A stretch of 64,000 bases of DNA from a virus, in the IMG/VR virus record IMGVR_UViG_3300020220_000040, positions 1-64,000 of that record; one strand, written 5' to 3'. The notes beneath the pieces were generated by a model. It was not told the DNA's origin, ran no database searches, and saw only the letters and a list, made by a program, of their open reading frames with translations. Below, piece after piece: positions 1-8,252 of the stretch (the first letter of the stretch is position 1; each line of letters begins with the position of its first letter). A program made the translations under genes and the position numbers.

Positions 1-143
1 GGGGGCCGGACCTTGGTGGTCCACGAGAACTTCTCGCCCCCGGTGTCGGTCGGCTCCCAACCGAGTGCTTCCATCTCGTGATCGAAGTAGGACGACAGGT
101 GACCCTCGGCGATGATCTTCGCGTTGTCCGGGATGACAGCCAT
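1..143 (-). CDS. Hypothetical protein, partial at left edge
   Basis: An open minus-strand frame begins with ATG at 143 and runs off the window. The visible 47 residues start MAVIPDNAKIIAEGHLSSYF and continue as a hydrophilic sequence with no domain I recognise. Its ATG shares one base with the TGA of the upstream 461-aa gene (TGATG), the coupling used throughout this operon, so the start is well supported. Function unknown. Confidence 0.7.
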   Translation of the reverse strand, partial: MAVIPDNAKIIAEGHLSSYFDHEMEALGWEPTDTGGEKFSWTTKVRP

Positions 144-1528
144 CACTTCTCCAAGGCCGAGATGTGCGTCGCCTGATGGACGCCACCCAGGTTGTTGATC
201 TGGAAGGCCACGGGGTCTTGGAGGCTCCACGACAGGTACGGACGAGCGGCACCTTCCGCGAGGGTACGGGAAGTCCGGCTCACGGACTCCTCGATCTCGT
301 GGAACTGAACCTTTCTGCGGTCGGTGTAGGTGGCCGTGACGATGTACTTCGCCGAGTAGAACCGGCGAACCTCGTCCCCCTGGGGCTCCGCCCCCCACGC
401 GAAGTTCGTGCCCGTGCCCGAGGTGGGGTTGGTGCCCGCCGCCCGCCACTCCTGGGTGAGGTAGTCGCACTTGGACTTGTAGATCGGACGGGAGCAGTAG
501 TCGTCCACGTCCTCGCACCTCTTGTGGTCGAACACCCGCGTGTTGCGGTAGCAGGTGTCAGGCACCTGCCGGGTGCAGTACTTGTCCGAACAGGTGGCGA
601 AGCCGTTGCCGTTGTCCCGGCACGTCTCCCCGCACACGTAGCTCTCGGACTTCGTGCAAGAGTAGGACTCCCGCTCCGTCCGGTAGATGTCCTCGCACTC
701 CTGGTGGGAGCCACAGACGTACCGCTCGTCCCTGAAGTGCTCCTCTCGACAGGAGCCTTCGACGAGGTCGAGCCCCGCCTGCGCCCCACTCCCGTTGACC
801 GGAGGGACTTCAGCCCGTTCCCGAGTCTCATGCCGCCAGAGGCGGTCCTTCACATCGGTCCATTGCTCGACGTGAACGGTCCGGGACCACGTCATCGAGG
901 TGACCTGACCGACCACAGCGTGCGTCTGCATCGCCCACACGATGCCGGCGATGATGAGGGCCACCACCGCCAGGACCGCGCACACAACCCCGAACACCTT
1001 CATCTCGCTCATCTGGCGGTTGGGCCGGATGTCGTCCTCCGTCACCTCCTCCTGGATCTTGGCCCATGCCTCCTGAACGGTCGGCTTCGCGGACCGTGGG
1101 GGCGGCCTCGGCTCCGTGCGGTCCTCCTCGGGGCGGATGTCCCGGTTCATCTCCTCCTCGAGCTTCGCGTCGAAGCCCTGGACTCGCTGATGGGCACCCT
1201 TGAAGTCGGGGTGATCTTCCTCGGCCTTGGCGTACCGGGGGCTCCCACAGGAGTCGCACTTGTCCCCGTTGCCCTTGTTCCCGCTCCCACAGTGGGAGCA
1301 GAACCAGTCGGCCCCCGAGGTGGCGAGCTTGAGGAGTTCGGGGTCGGTGACGGTGGCCGCCTTGTTCCGGCCTGTCCTCGAGTCGTAGTCGTCGGACCCG
1401 AGGCCATCCATCTTCATCTCGCCCTTCTCGCGGGGCGAGCCACAGGACGGGCAACGCTTGTGACGGCCGAGGATGCCCCGAGTCGAGCATTCCCCGCAGT
1501 CCCACTTGAGTTCGACGATACGGCTCAT
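143..1528 (-). CDS. Double zinc-ribbon membrane protein with Cys-rich ectodomain
   Basis: 461 residues. The N-terminus has two zinc-ribbon-like knuckle pairs: C11/C14 with C26/C29, and C77/C80 with C91/C94. A charged linker follows, then one strong transmembrane helix at about 178-200. The remaining ~260 residues are very rich in cysteine (about 20 between roughly 255 and 360), which suggests a disulfide-bonded domain outside the cytoplasm. Zinc ribbons in front of a single membrane span are common in sensor-like proteins, but I cannot assign a family. The gene is coupled at both ends by stop/start overlaps. It could be a superinfection-exclusion or envelope-stress protein; that is inference only. 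Confidence 0.85.
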   Translation of the reverse strand: MSRIVELKWDCGECSTRGILGRHKRCPSCGSPREKGEMKMDGLGSDDYDSRTGRNKAATVTDPELLKLATSGADWFCSHCGSGNKGNGDKCDSCGSPRYAKAEEDHPDFKGAHQRVQGFDAKLEEEMNRDIRPEEDRTEPRPPPRSAKPTVQEAWAKIQEEVTEDDIRPNRQMSEMKVFGVVCAVLAVVALIIAGIVWAMQTHAVVGQVTSMTWSRTVHVEQWTDVKDRLWRHETRERAEVPPVNGSGAQAGLDLVEGSCREEHFRDERYVCGSHQECEDIYRTERESYSCTKSESYVCGETCRDNGNGFATCSDKYCTRQVPDTCYRNTRVFDHKRCEDVDDYCSRPIYKSKCDYLTQEWRAAGTNPTSGTGTNFAWGAEPQGDEVRRFYSAKYIVTATYTDRRKVQFHEIEESVSRTSRTLAEGAARPYLSWSLQDPVAFQINNLGGVHQATHISALEK

Positions 1529-1785
1529 CGGTACACCGGCTTCGTGCTGTGCTGCACGTCGTTGGGAGAAACCGTGGGGGCGAAGCCCCGAAGCCGGAGG
1601 CCGCCCGTCTTGGTGGTGCCCATCACGACGTAGGCTTCGTCGAGGTGCATGTAGGTGGCCGCCTTGCCGAGGAAGAAGCGAACACCCCTCTTCTTCGCCT
1701 TGGCCGCATCCCGCTCACGACGAGCGATCTGCTCCTCGACGGAGAGGATGCACTCCACCTTGTCCCCGGGCTTGAAGTCGCTCAC
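1525..1785 (-). CDS. Small hypothetical protein (86 aa)
   Basis: I chose the GTG at 1785 because it overlaps the stop of the upstream 41-aa gene (GTGA); an ATG further upstream would overlap that whole gene. The protein begins VSDFKPGDKVECILSVEEQ, like a small beta-barrel (KOW/SH3-like) opening. A basic helix and a beta-rich C-terminus follow. Its stop overlaps the ATG of the zinc-ribbon membrane gene. No specific function can be read. Confidence 0.7.
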   Translation of the reverse strand: MSDFKPGDKVECILSVEEQIARRERDAAKAKKRGVRFFLGKAATYMHLDEAYVVMGTTKTGGLRLRGFAPTVSPNDVQHSTKPVYR

Positions 1786-1907
1786 GGCTTCGGCTCGTGG
1801 TCGTGCTTGTGGAAGCACATGCGGAACCAGACGCCAACGAGGGGAAGGGCGGCGAGTCCCTGCAGGACGACCAGCCACTCGCCATGACAGTTGAAGATGT
1901 GTTCCAT
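1782..1907 (-). CDS. 41-aa single-span membrane protein
   Basis: The ORF starts at ATG 1907 with a GGAG ribosome-binding site 9 bases upstream. It codes for 41 residues with a hydrophobic helix at about 12-29, followed by a His/Lys-rich tail (CFHKHDHEPKP). Its stop overlaps the GTG of the next gene. Tiny membrane proteins like this in phages can be holin-like, lysis-control or exclusion proteins. There is no lysis gene next to it, so I leave the role open. Confidence 0.65.
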   Translation of the reverse strand: MEHIFNCHGEWLVVLQGLAALPLVGVWFRMCFHKHDHEPKP

Positions 1908-1960
1908 GGTGGGATCTCCGACACCGACTCTACGCATGCCGGGTCGGTTCCTGAACCCCT

Positions 1961-2422
1961 CTACGGGAGTCCTGACAGGAATCGTGCAAAGTCGAGCGCG
2001 TGCTTCCACCCCTCGGGGGAGGCAGGGAACCGGGCAGCGGGACTGGGGGCCGACGTGTACACGTCCTTCAGGCTGGGGTCCCTGAAGTGCGGGTCGATGC
2101 GCCTCCACTTCACGACCGCCTTCAGCGAGACGCCCTTGTAGACGATGACCTTCGTGCCCTCGAAGGCACACTTCACGCAGGAGGGGTACTTGATCTTCAT
2201 CACGAGGATGGGTCCGACCTCCTCCACCTCGAGGATCTCGAACTTCTCCGCGTCCGGGGTGATCTCCTTGACCTTGTTCTCCCACGACTGCGCCCCATGC
2301 CACGCATGGGCTTGGTTCTCTCGGTAGACCAGGGGAATCTCGTGGTGGTTCATCCCCGCATGGTAGAGGTACGGCCCGAGGATCAGGGGAGCGGTGGGGG
2401 TGGCAACAGCGGCGGTGCTCAT
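1961..2422 (-). CDS. Hypothetical protein (153 aa)
   Basis: The start ATG at 2422 overlaps the TGA of the HD-domain gene (TGATG). The 153-residue product is a mixed alpha/beta sequence with a central run (about residues 50-100) that looks like a small beta domain with one Cys pair (CVKC). No known family was recognised. It is co-transcribed with the HD-hydrolase gene from the promoter-like element at 2954-2979. Confidence 0.7.
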   Translation of the reverse strand: MSTAAVATPTAPLILGPYLYHAGMNHHEIPLVYRENQAHAWHGAQSWENKVKEITPDAEKFEILEVEEVGPILVMKIKYPSCVKCAFEGTKVIVYKGVSLKAVVKWRRIDPHFRDPSLKDVYTSAPSPAARFPASPEGWKHALDFARFLSGLP

Positions 2423-2946
2423 CGGGACTCCGAGGGTTTCGGCTCGGACCAGCCGAGCAAGTTGTCGAGGCGGTTCCAGAGAGCGAGGACGACAGGGCCA
2501 TCCTCCTCCCGTCGAAGGGCTTGGCGGAAGCCGGGGTACTCCCGCTGATACATGGCCTGCTTGGTGTCCTTCGAGGCCAAGCAGGCTTCTACGTTCGCGA
2601 TGCGGTCGCACAGCTTCAACAGCACCGCTCGCGAACCCGCTCCACGAATCTTGGGGTAGGTGGCAGCGTTCCGTTCCTTCCGGTTCTTGCCCTCGGCACT
2701 GGTGACAGCCCACACGAGGGAGGCCACACCTTCGCCGAACAGGTCTCGAACCTCCTCGACCGACGTGGGGGTGTCCTCCACCACGTCGTGAAGCCAGGCC
2801 GCCGTCTCGAGGTCGGCATCGCCTCGGGCAACCGTGGCGACCTGGGCTGCAACTTCGGCCAGGTGGGAGGAGACGTAATCGCGTCCCCCGTACTTCTGAC
2901 CCGCGTGGCGTTCGGTCACGAACGCGATGACTTGAGTGTTGTCCAT
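2419..2946 (-). CDS. Single-domain (p)ppGpp hydrolase-like HD protein (MESH1-like)
   Basis: 175 residues, start ATG 2946. The motif set is that of the RelA/SpoT hydrolase domain: a first His near residue 28 (SSHLAEVA), the HD pair in WLHDVVEDT, and the later Asp in LKLCDRIANVE. Proteins with only this domain (MESH1, small alarmone hydrolases) remove the 3'-pyrophosphate from (p)ppGpp or related alarmones with a metal ion. In a phage it could blunt the host stringent response or a toxic alarmone synthetase; that role is inference. It has its own TTCAGA/GCGTAG promoter-like element. Another nucleotide-acting HD enzyme is the alternative. Confidence 0.75.
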   Translation of the reverse strand: MDNTQVIAFVTERHAGQKYGGRDYVSSHLAEVAAQVATVARGDADLETAAWLHDVVEDTPTSVEEVRDLFGEGVASLVWAVTSAEGKNRKERNAATYPKIRGAGSRAVLLKLCDRIANVEACLASKDTKQAMYQREYPGFRQALRREEDGPVVLALWNRLDNLLGWSEPKPSESR

Positions 2947-2953
2947 GCTCTCT

Positions 2954-2979
2954 CTACGCGGGGACGGGTGGCGTCTGAA
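2954..2979 (-). promoter_or_regulatory. Phage promoter-like element (TTCAGA-N14-GCGTAG)
   Basis: Read on the minus strand: TTCAGA at 2979-2974, 14-bp spacer, GCGTAG at 2959-2954, just upstream of the HD-hydrolase ATG at 2946. It is one of seven matching elements. The TAG inside GCGTAG is also the stop codon of the 99-aa gene upstream. Confidence 0.6.
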
Positions 2980-3253
2980 CCCAACGACCCACAGAGTTGT
3001 CCCAGCACACCTCGCCCAGCGACTCACTGGACCAAGGCCGAAACCCATCTTCGAGGAGCAACCCGCTCAACCGGGTGCCGTAGAACCGGCCGACGATTCC
3101 AGCGGGGTGCTCTTCCAGAAGTTGCACCACCAGAAGCGCCTGCGCTTGAGGGAGGTCCACCTGTCCGAAGATGAGGCGTTGATGGGAACGAGAGGCCCCA
3201 ATCTCGCGTAGAGAGGGGTCTACGGTCGTAGCCTCTCGTGGCAGATCGCTCAT
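2954..3253 (-). CDS. Hypothetical protein (99 aa)
   Basis: I prefer the ATG at 3253: a GAGGGG Shine-Dalgarno sits 7 bases before it, whereas an in-frame ATG at 3271 lies almost at the predicted transcript start and has no ribosome-binding site. The product starts MSDLPREATTVD and contains a central hydrophobic helix with LLVVQLLEEHPAGIVG. No family was recognised. It is the first gene of the leftward operon that opens at the divergent promoter pair around 3300. Confidence 0.6.
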   Translation of the reverse strand: MSDLPREATTVDPSLREIGASRSHQRLIFGQVDLPQAQALLVVQLLEEHPAGIVGRFYGTRLSGLLLEDGFRPWSSESLGEVCWDNSVGRWVQTPPVPA

Positions 3254-3279
3254 CAGCACCCCTCGTGTCATAGAGAGAC

Positions 3280-3305
3280 CTACGCGGAATGTGCAGCGTT
3301 CTGAT
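3280..3305 (-). promoter_or_regulatory. Phage promoter-like element, leftward
   Basis: Minus strand: ATCAGA at 3305-3300, 14-bp spacer, GCGTAG at 3285-3280. It lies back-to-back with the rightward element at 3315-3339, so the gap 3254-3360 is a divergent control region. Confidence 0.55.
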
Positions 3306-3314
3306 CGGGGTGGG

Positions 3315-3339
3315 TTCAGATTCCGTCGGCCCCGCGTAG
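3315..3339 (+). promoter_or_regulatory. Phage promoter-like element, rightward
   Basis: TTCAGA at 3315-3320, 13-bp spacer, GCGTAG at 3334-3339, followed by a strong GGGGAGGAG ribosome-binding site for the CobT-like gene. Part of the seven-member family. Confidence 0.6.
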
Positions 3340-3360
3340 TAGGGGAGGAGGATGAGTCCT

Positions 3361-5973
3361 ATGACCGACCCGGTGCCGGAGATGAAGGGTGACCGTTGGC
3401 GTGCGACGCACCGCGCCAATGTGGTGTCGATCCTCGGTGCCGATGCCCCCCGCGTGATCTCGCAGGGCACGCGGTTCTACAACGTGGACCGGTGGACCGT
3501 CCGGGTGCTCGTGAAGCACATGTGCGATTGGGCCAAGGCCAACCCTGGATGCGTCCCCACCCGGGCCAACGTGACCGAGTGGGTGACCGCCTCCAACAAC
3601 GAGAAGGTCAAGGACTCCGAGCGTCGCATCGTCATTGCGGCGACCCCCAACACCCTTTCGATCCGGGTCGCTCTCGCCCTCGTTGGCGGCGGCTACCACG
3701 AAGCGTGGCACACGAAGTACTCGTGCCGTCGGAATCTGACGGTGGACGAGGCTTGTGCCCTGATCCTCCCGCGTTGGGCTTCGATCCCGGATTGGGCTCC
3801 CCTCCACGGGCTCCTCCAGGACTGGAACAACGTCGTCGAGGACATTCGCATCGAGCGTCGAGGCAACGAGGATTACCCCGGTTGCTACGACAAGATGTGC
3901 GAACTCCAGGACTTCATCCTGATGCAGGAGTTCTCGGATCGTCGGGAGCTTCTGTCCGAGCGTGGCCCCAAGCCGCTCGAGAAGCCGCTCCCCATCGTCA
4001 CCGGCATGTTCCGGGACCTGGGCCTCGGCTACGACACGGACACGCAGAATGATGCGTTGCGCTCCTACAGCGAGCGCAACAAGGATGCCTGTGATCTGGT
4101 CGAGAACGGGCCTCTGCGTCCGCTCCTCGACGAGTCCATCAACATGCCCCGGACGGACGTGTTGGGTTGCCTCCGCGTCGCCATGGACGTGCTGATCGAG
4201 CTTCAGAAGCTCATCGACCCCGAGGACATGCAGAAGGCGGCGGACGACGCCCAGGCTTCGGGGGGCAAGCCCAAGTGCCCGAAGTGTGGGGCTCCCGGCA
4301 AGGATCTGGTGGTCCGCCCCCTGTCCGACGGGAAGGGCGGCAAGGTCAAGGGGAAGGGCATCATCACCTGTACGAAGTGCGGGTGGCAGGAGGCCGTTGA
4401 TCTCAAGTCCGCGCCTCCGAAGGCGTCTCAGCCCGCTCCTCCGCAGGATGCGGACGACATGATCAAGTTCGAGGACGTGCCCCAAGAGCCAGGTGATGCC
4501 GACAGCGATGGCTCGGACGGCGAGAGCCAGCCGGGGAAGGGCTCGAAGCCCGACGGGAAGGGCAAGGGTGCCTCCAAGGGCGGCGACCCGTCCGAGGATG
4601 GGGACGAGGACGGCGAGGGCTCTGGGAAGGGCTCCGGCGGCGAAGAAGACGAAGGCGACGAGGATGGGGAGGGCTCCGGCAAGGGCTCTGGTGAGGAGGA
4701 TGGAGCCGAGGGCGGCGGAGACGAAGGGGACGAAGACGGCGAGGGCTCCGGAGACGACGGGGACAACGACGGCGACGGGGACAACGACGCCGAAGGCTCC
4801 GGGAACGGGAAGGGTCAGGGGGACGACTCCTCCGACTCCGAGGGGAAGGACCCCGCTCCGGGTGCTGGGGGCCACCACTGGGATCCCGAGCGTGCGAAGG
4901 CGTGGGAGATGGTTGCCGAGGAAATCCTCGACGCAGCCTCCAAGGGAGAGGAGGCGGGTCTGCGGGATCTGGCCTCGGCTCTCGAAGAAGCCTTCGATGC
5001 GGTCCGCGAGCGTGAAGGTTCGGACTGCACGACCGAGGAGAAGGTCTGGCGTCCCTACAACCCCGCTCTCGACATCGTGACGATGGTGCCCCCGTCGGAC
5101 GGGGGCAAGGCCGATGACCAGCGGCGGGCCAAGGCTCTCCTCGCGTCGGTCAAGTCGGAGTGTTCCTTCCTGCGTGCTCGTCTCCGGTCCATCGTCCGGG
5201 CGGTCGAGCAGCGGTCGGTGATCCACGGTGTGCGTCGGGGTCGGGAACTGTCCGAGCGGATGCTGGTGGACTCGGTCGCCGCGATTCGGTCGGGTCAGGC
5301 TCCGAGCCGGGCCTACTACACCGTCAGCGACAAGATCGACACCTCGATCGCGGCGGCCATCGTGATCGACCAGTCGTCGTCGATGTCCTGGCCCCGGACG
5401 AAGCTCCAGGATGCCACCCGGTGCCTCGTGGCTCTGACCGAGCCCCTGGACGCCATCGGGGCGGCGGTGCTCGTGGCGGGCTTCCGGGATGGTCCGGGCA
5501 ACCCCAACGGTGTGGACTACGACGACATGCAGTCGGGCGAGTTCCACCGGGCCGAGGGTGTGTGCCACGACGTGTTCAAGGGGTTCGACGAGAAGTTCCA
5601 GTCGGCGTGTTGGCGGTTCGCCAACACCCGGGCGGTCGGCGGCACGCCGATGGCGGACGGGGTGCAGTTCGGGTTGGAGTGTCTGGCGACCCGCCAGGAA
5701 GCTCACCGGGTGCTGTTCATCGTGACGGACGGGGAGCCCAACTACGGGCACAGCCCGGTCATCAAGCGTCAGATCCGCATCGCGAAGAAGTCGGGGATCA
5801 ACATCATCGGCGTCGGGATCGGGGCCGAGTCGAAGTCGGTCATGACGCTGTTCCCCGACCACGTTTGGGCTGCCAACATCTCCGAACTGCCCAAGGCACT
5901 CATCAACAAGCTCAACGATATCCTGGACTTCCGGGGGATCGGGCGTGGTCGGCCGCTGGCAAAGTCAGCGTGA
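3361..5973 (+). CDS. CobT-like vWA protein with HExxH and zinc ribbon
   Basis: 870 residues from ATG 3361. The earlier ATG at 3352 directly abuts the GGAGGAG site and is less likely. The N-terminal domain carries a metallopeptidase-type HEAWH motif (113-117). A zinc ribbon follows (C306/C309 and C337/C340), then a long Gly/Ser/Asp/Glu low-complexity linker. A C-terminal vWA domain has a MIDAS (DQSSS from D670, T762, D790 in TDGEPN). This is the architecture of the CobT family, which works with the AAA+ partner CobS as the chaperone of cobaltochelatase or other metal-insertion and remodelling complexes. The partner gene is immediately downstream. The target in this phage is unknown. Confidence 0.85.
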   Translation: MTDPVPEMKGDRWRATHRANVVSILGADAPRVISQGTRFYNVDRWTVRVLVKHMCDWAKANPGCVPTRANVTEWVTASNNEKVKDSERRIVIAATPNTLSIRVALALVGGGYHEAWHTKYSCRRNLTVDEACALILPRWASIPDWAPLHGLLQDWNNVVEDIRIERRGNEDYPGCYDKMCELQDFILMQEFSDRRELLSERGPKPLEKPLPIVTGMFRDLGLGYDTDTQNDALRSYSERNKDACDLVENGPLRPLLDESINMPRTDVLGCLRVAMDVLIELQKLIDPEDMQKAADDAQASGGKPKCPKCGAPGKDLVVRPLSDGKGGKVKGKGIITCTKCGWQEAVDLKSAPPKASQPAPPQDADDMIKFEDVPQEPGDADSDGSDGESQPGKGSKPDGKGKGASKGGDPSEDGDEDGEGSGKGSGGEEDEGDEDGEGSGKGSGEEDGAEGGGDEGDEDGEGSGDDGDNDGDGDNDAEGSGNGKGQGDDSSDSEGKDPAPGAGGHHWDPERAKAWEMVAEEILDAASKGEEAGLRDLASALEEAFDAVREREGSDCTTEEKVWRPYNPALDIVTMVPPSDGGKADDQRRAKALLASVKSECSFLRARLRSIVRAVEQRSVIHGVRRGRELSERMLVDSVAAIRSGQAPSRAYYTVSDKIDTSIAAAIVIDQSSSMSWPRTKLQDATRCLVALTEPLDAIGAAVLVAGFRDGPGNPNGVDYDDMQSGEFHRAEGVCHDVFKGFDEKFQSACWRFANTRAVGGTPMADGVQFGLECLATRQEAHRVLFIVTDGEPNYGHSPVIKRQIRIAKKSGINIIGVGIGAESKSVMTLFPDHVWAANISELPKALINKLNDILDFRGIGRGRPLAKSA

Positions 5974-5987
5974 TTCTCGAGTTGAGG

Positions 5988-6013
5988 TTCAGGACGGGCC
6001 TCCCATCGCGTAG
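5988..6013 (+). promoter_or_regulatory. Phage promoter-like element
   Basis: TTCAGG at 5988-5993, 14-bp spacer, GCGTAG at 6008-6013, upstream of the GGGAGAGGAG site and ATG of the CobS-like gene. It gives that gene its own promoter although cobT-like is only 61 bases away. Confidence 0.6.
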
Positions 6014-6034
6014 ACAGGGAGAGGAGAAATCCCG

Positions 6035-7222
6035 ATGACGTTCGAGACCCCGGCCTGCCGTGTGTGTGGCCATCGCGACCACTGGCTCGGTGAGCACATC
6101 ATCGAGGCTCACGCGATGAGCCTTCCCGAGTACCTCCGGCGGTATCCAGGTGCCCCGCTCGCCTCCCAGGCGGCGTTGGCAGAACTGAACCGGGGGTGTG
6201 CGGACCTCCGCAAGAACCAGCAGCCGCCCCCCGGGATCGACGCTTTGAGCATCGACTTCGCCGGTGTTCGGACTCGGGTGAGCCCCGACGTGCCCGAGTC
6301 GGCATGCCTCAAGCTGCCCGACGCCTACCGGATCCCCCAGTACGGGGAACTGGCGAAGGATGTTCGGGAGGCGGCCATCAGCCTCGCTCGGGGTCGCTCC
6401 ATGTACATCTGGGGCCTCCCGGGCACCGGCAAAGACGCCCTGTTCCACGCCTTCTCCTGGATGACGCGGACGCCCGGTCTGATCTTCCAGGTCGAACCCT
6501 CGGCGGACATTCGCGCGTGGTTCTTCAGCCACGAGTTCAACAAGGAAGGGACCTATTGGGCGGAAGGTGAGCTTCTCAAGACCCTCCGCGACGGGTACAC
6601 GACGCCGACGGGTCGGAAGGTGCCGTACCTCATCCTGATCACCGACTTCGACCGGGCCACGAAGGAACAGGCGGAAAGCCTCCGTCTCGTTCTCGACTCC
6701 ATCGAGGGTCGCGTGAAGGGTCCGGCGGGCGTGACCTACAAGGTGTTCCCAGGCACGCAGGTCGTCGTGACGGCGAACACGGCGGGGGGTGGTGACACCC
6801 GGGGGCGGATGATCTCGGCCAACGTGATCGATGCCTCGATCCTCGACCGGTTCGGTCGCGCCTACGAATTCCACTGGATGGACTGGCAGGACGAGGAGGT
6901 CATCGTCCGCAACAAGTTCCCTCTGCTGGAGGAGCGGTGTCCCTCGGTGTTCAGCCAGATCGGGGCGGCCACCGGCTCGCTTCGCAAGGCCATCGCCTCC
7001 GACGAGTTGTATGCGGAGTTCTCGCACCGTGCCCTGTGCGCGTGGCTCGGACACGCCGAAGACATCGTGGCCATCGAGGACAAGGTGCCCCAGGATCTCG
7101 TCAAGCGGGCCTTCCGGGCGGTTCTCGACAAGCTCCCCGACGCGGAGACGCGGGACCAAGCCGTCCACCTCATCAGTTCGCACATCCAGGGTGGGGCTCT
7201 CCCGAAGGCTGGGAAGAAGTGA
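6035..7222 (+). CDS. CobS-like AAA+ ATPase (MoxR type)
   Basis: 395 residues. The N-terminus has a zinc-finger-like motif (C8, C11, H21, H26), followed by a short helical segment seen in CobS N-termini (LPEYLRRYPGAPL). The AAA+ core has Walker A GLPGTGKD at 127-134, a Walker B-like strand YLILITDFDRA at 198-208, and a sensor region with VVVTANTAGGGD. A helical lid follows. CobS/MoxR ATPases remodel partners held by a vWA protein, here the CobT-like product next door. In cells CobS and CobT form the cobaltochelatase chaperone. With the B12-dependent RNR in this genome, help with cobalamin supply is possible but unproven. Confidence 0.85.
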   Translation: MTFETPACRVCGHRDHWLGEHIIEAHAMSLPEYLRRYPGAPLASQAALAELNRGCADLRKNQQPPPGIDALSIDFAGVRTRVSPDVPESACLKLPDAYRIPQYGELAKDVREAAISLARGRSMYIWGLPGTGKDALFHAFSWMTRTPGLIFQVEPSADIRAWFFSHEFNKEGTYWAEGELLKTLRDGYTTPTGRKVPYLILITDFDRATKEQAESLRLVLDSIEGRVKGPAGVTYKVFPGTQVVVTANTAGGGDTRGRMISANVIDASILDRFGRAYEFHWMDWQDEEVIVRNKFPLLEERCPSVFSQIGAATGSLRKAIASDELYAEFSHRALCAWLGHAEDIVAIEDKVPQDLVKRAFRAVLDKLPDAETRDQAVHLISSHIQGGALPKAGKK

Positions 7223-7232
7223 CCCGATAGGC

Positions 7233-7240
7233 GTCCTATA
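7233..7240 (+). promoter_or_regulatory. TCCTAT-type motif, possible late promoter
   Basis: GTCCTATA lies in the short gap between the CobS-like gene and the 90-aa gene. Similar TCCTATR or TCCTTATA sequences precede the virion-type genes at 22217, 55140 and 58927. No partner -35 element is obvious. Confidence 0.3.
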
Positions 7241-7285
7241 CCGCCCGGTGGTTGGTGGGCTTCTTACCCACCGGACGGGGCCGCC

Positions 7286-7558
7286 TTGTCGAAGTCCGAC
7301 ATGATCCAGCGCATTGCTCGTCGTGCCTCTGAACGTCAGGGGTACGGCCAGATGCGGACGCTGCACCTCCGCGAAGAGGTGGCCAAGGCGTTGGCCAACC
7401 GGCCGGACGGTGCGAAGGCATCCACCCTGTCCGCTGTGCTGGCCGAAGCCATCAAGTTGATGGTGGGCGAGGGGGCTGATCCGCAAGCGGTGGAAGCCCT
7501 GGCCCGTCAAGAAGCCTCGGACTTCGTGAAGAAGGCTCTCCGCCTGAGGAAACGCTGA
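7286..7558 (+). CDS. Small helical hypothetical protein (90 aa)
   Basis: The frame can start at TTG 7286 (MSKSDMIQRIARR) or ATG 7301; neither has a clear ribosome-binding site, so the start is uncertain. The product is highly helical and basic at both ends and might be a small DNA-binding or assembly protein. Its TGA overlaps the ATG of the GIY-YIG gene (TGATG). I suspect that ATG was originally the start of the gene now at 8253. Confidence 0.6.
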   Translation: MSKSDMIQRIARRASERQGYGQMRTLHLREEVAKALANRPDGAKASTLSAVLAEAIKLMVGEGADPQAVEALARQEASDFVKKALRLRKR

Positions 7559-8244
7559 TGCCCACCTCCGGTATCTATGCCGTCCGCAACAAGATCAACG
7601 GGAAGGTTTACGTGGGGAAGTCTGTAGACATCACCCACCGTTGGTGCAGCCACAAGGCTCGTCTGCGTCGAGGTGTGCATGTCAACACGCACTTGCAGCG
7701 GGCATGGAACCTGTACGGAGAGGGGGCTTTTGAATGTGAAGTCGTTCACCGGGAGAATGACAGAACCTTGCTGCCGCAACTAGAAGCCCAGTATGTGCTC
7801 GACTTCTCCGCCACAGACCCCGAGAAGGGCTACAACTTGAATGTGGTAGACACCCACAGCTATCGCGCGAGCCCAGAGACACGGGCCAAGCAGAGTGCGG
7901 CACAGAAGGCTCGACATGCGGCCCACCCTCGCACTTGCACGCCTGAGCAGCGAGCAAGGATGAGTGCGGCCCAGAAAGCTCGGGGGGCTACAGCTTCGGC
8001 GGAAACACGGGCCAAAATGAGTGCCGGCAGCAAGGGCAAGAAGAAGAGCCTCGAACATCGAGATGCTCTCATCGCCGCACATACGGGATGGGTTCCGAGT
8101 CAGGAGACTCGGGACAAGATTGGAGCAGCACATCGGGGAAGGAAAGCCAGTCCTGGAACCAGAGCCAAGATGTCGGCTACTCGCAAGGGCAAGAAGCGGG
8201 GCCCATACCGTAAGCACGCGCAAAGCGTAGAAGAAAACAAGTGA
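7558..8244 (+). CDS. Free-standing GIY-YIG homing endonuclease with NUMOD3 repeats
   Basis: 228 residues. A GIY-YIG catalytic domain fills the first ~95: GIYAVRNKINGKVYVGKS gives the GIY...YVG signature, with Arg in ITHRW and the catalytic-type Glu in LEAQYV. The rest is a series of NUMOD3-type DNA-binding repeats of the form S-xE-xRAKMSAAxK (about residues 105-220). This is the layout of phage Seg/I-TevI-like mobile endonucleases. Base composition is less GC-rich than its neighbours. It is wedged between two virion/accessory genes, and the gene downstream has a recoded 5' end. Confidence 0.9.
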   Translation: MPTSGIYAVRNKINGKVYVGKSVDITHRWCSHKARLRRGVHVNTHLQRAWNLYGEGAFECEVVHRENDRTLLPQLEAQYVLDFSATDPEKGYNLNVVDTHSYRASPETRAKQSAAQKARHAAHPRTCTPEQRARMSAAQKARGATASAETRAKMSAGSKGKKKSLEHRDALIAAHTGWVPSQETRDKIGAAHRGRKASPGTRAKMSATRKGKKRGPYRKHAQSVEENK

Positions 8245-8252
8245 GGTAGCCG

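Noticed and set aside
164-1633. A 489-codon plus-strand frame opposite the zinc-ribbon membrane gene
   Set aside because: No start signal or domain; the minus-strand gene is coupled at both ends.
3316-5862. An 848-codon minus-strand frame opposite the CobT-like gene
   Set aside because: Mirror of the CobT-like coding bias; no motif or ribosome-binding site.
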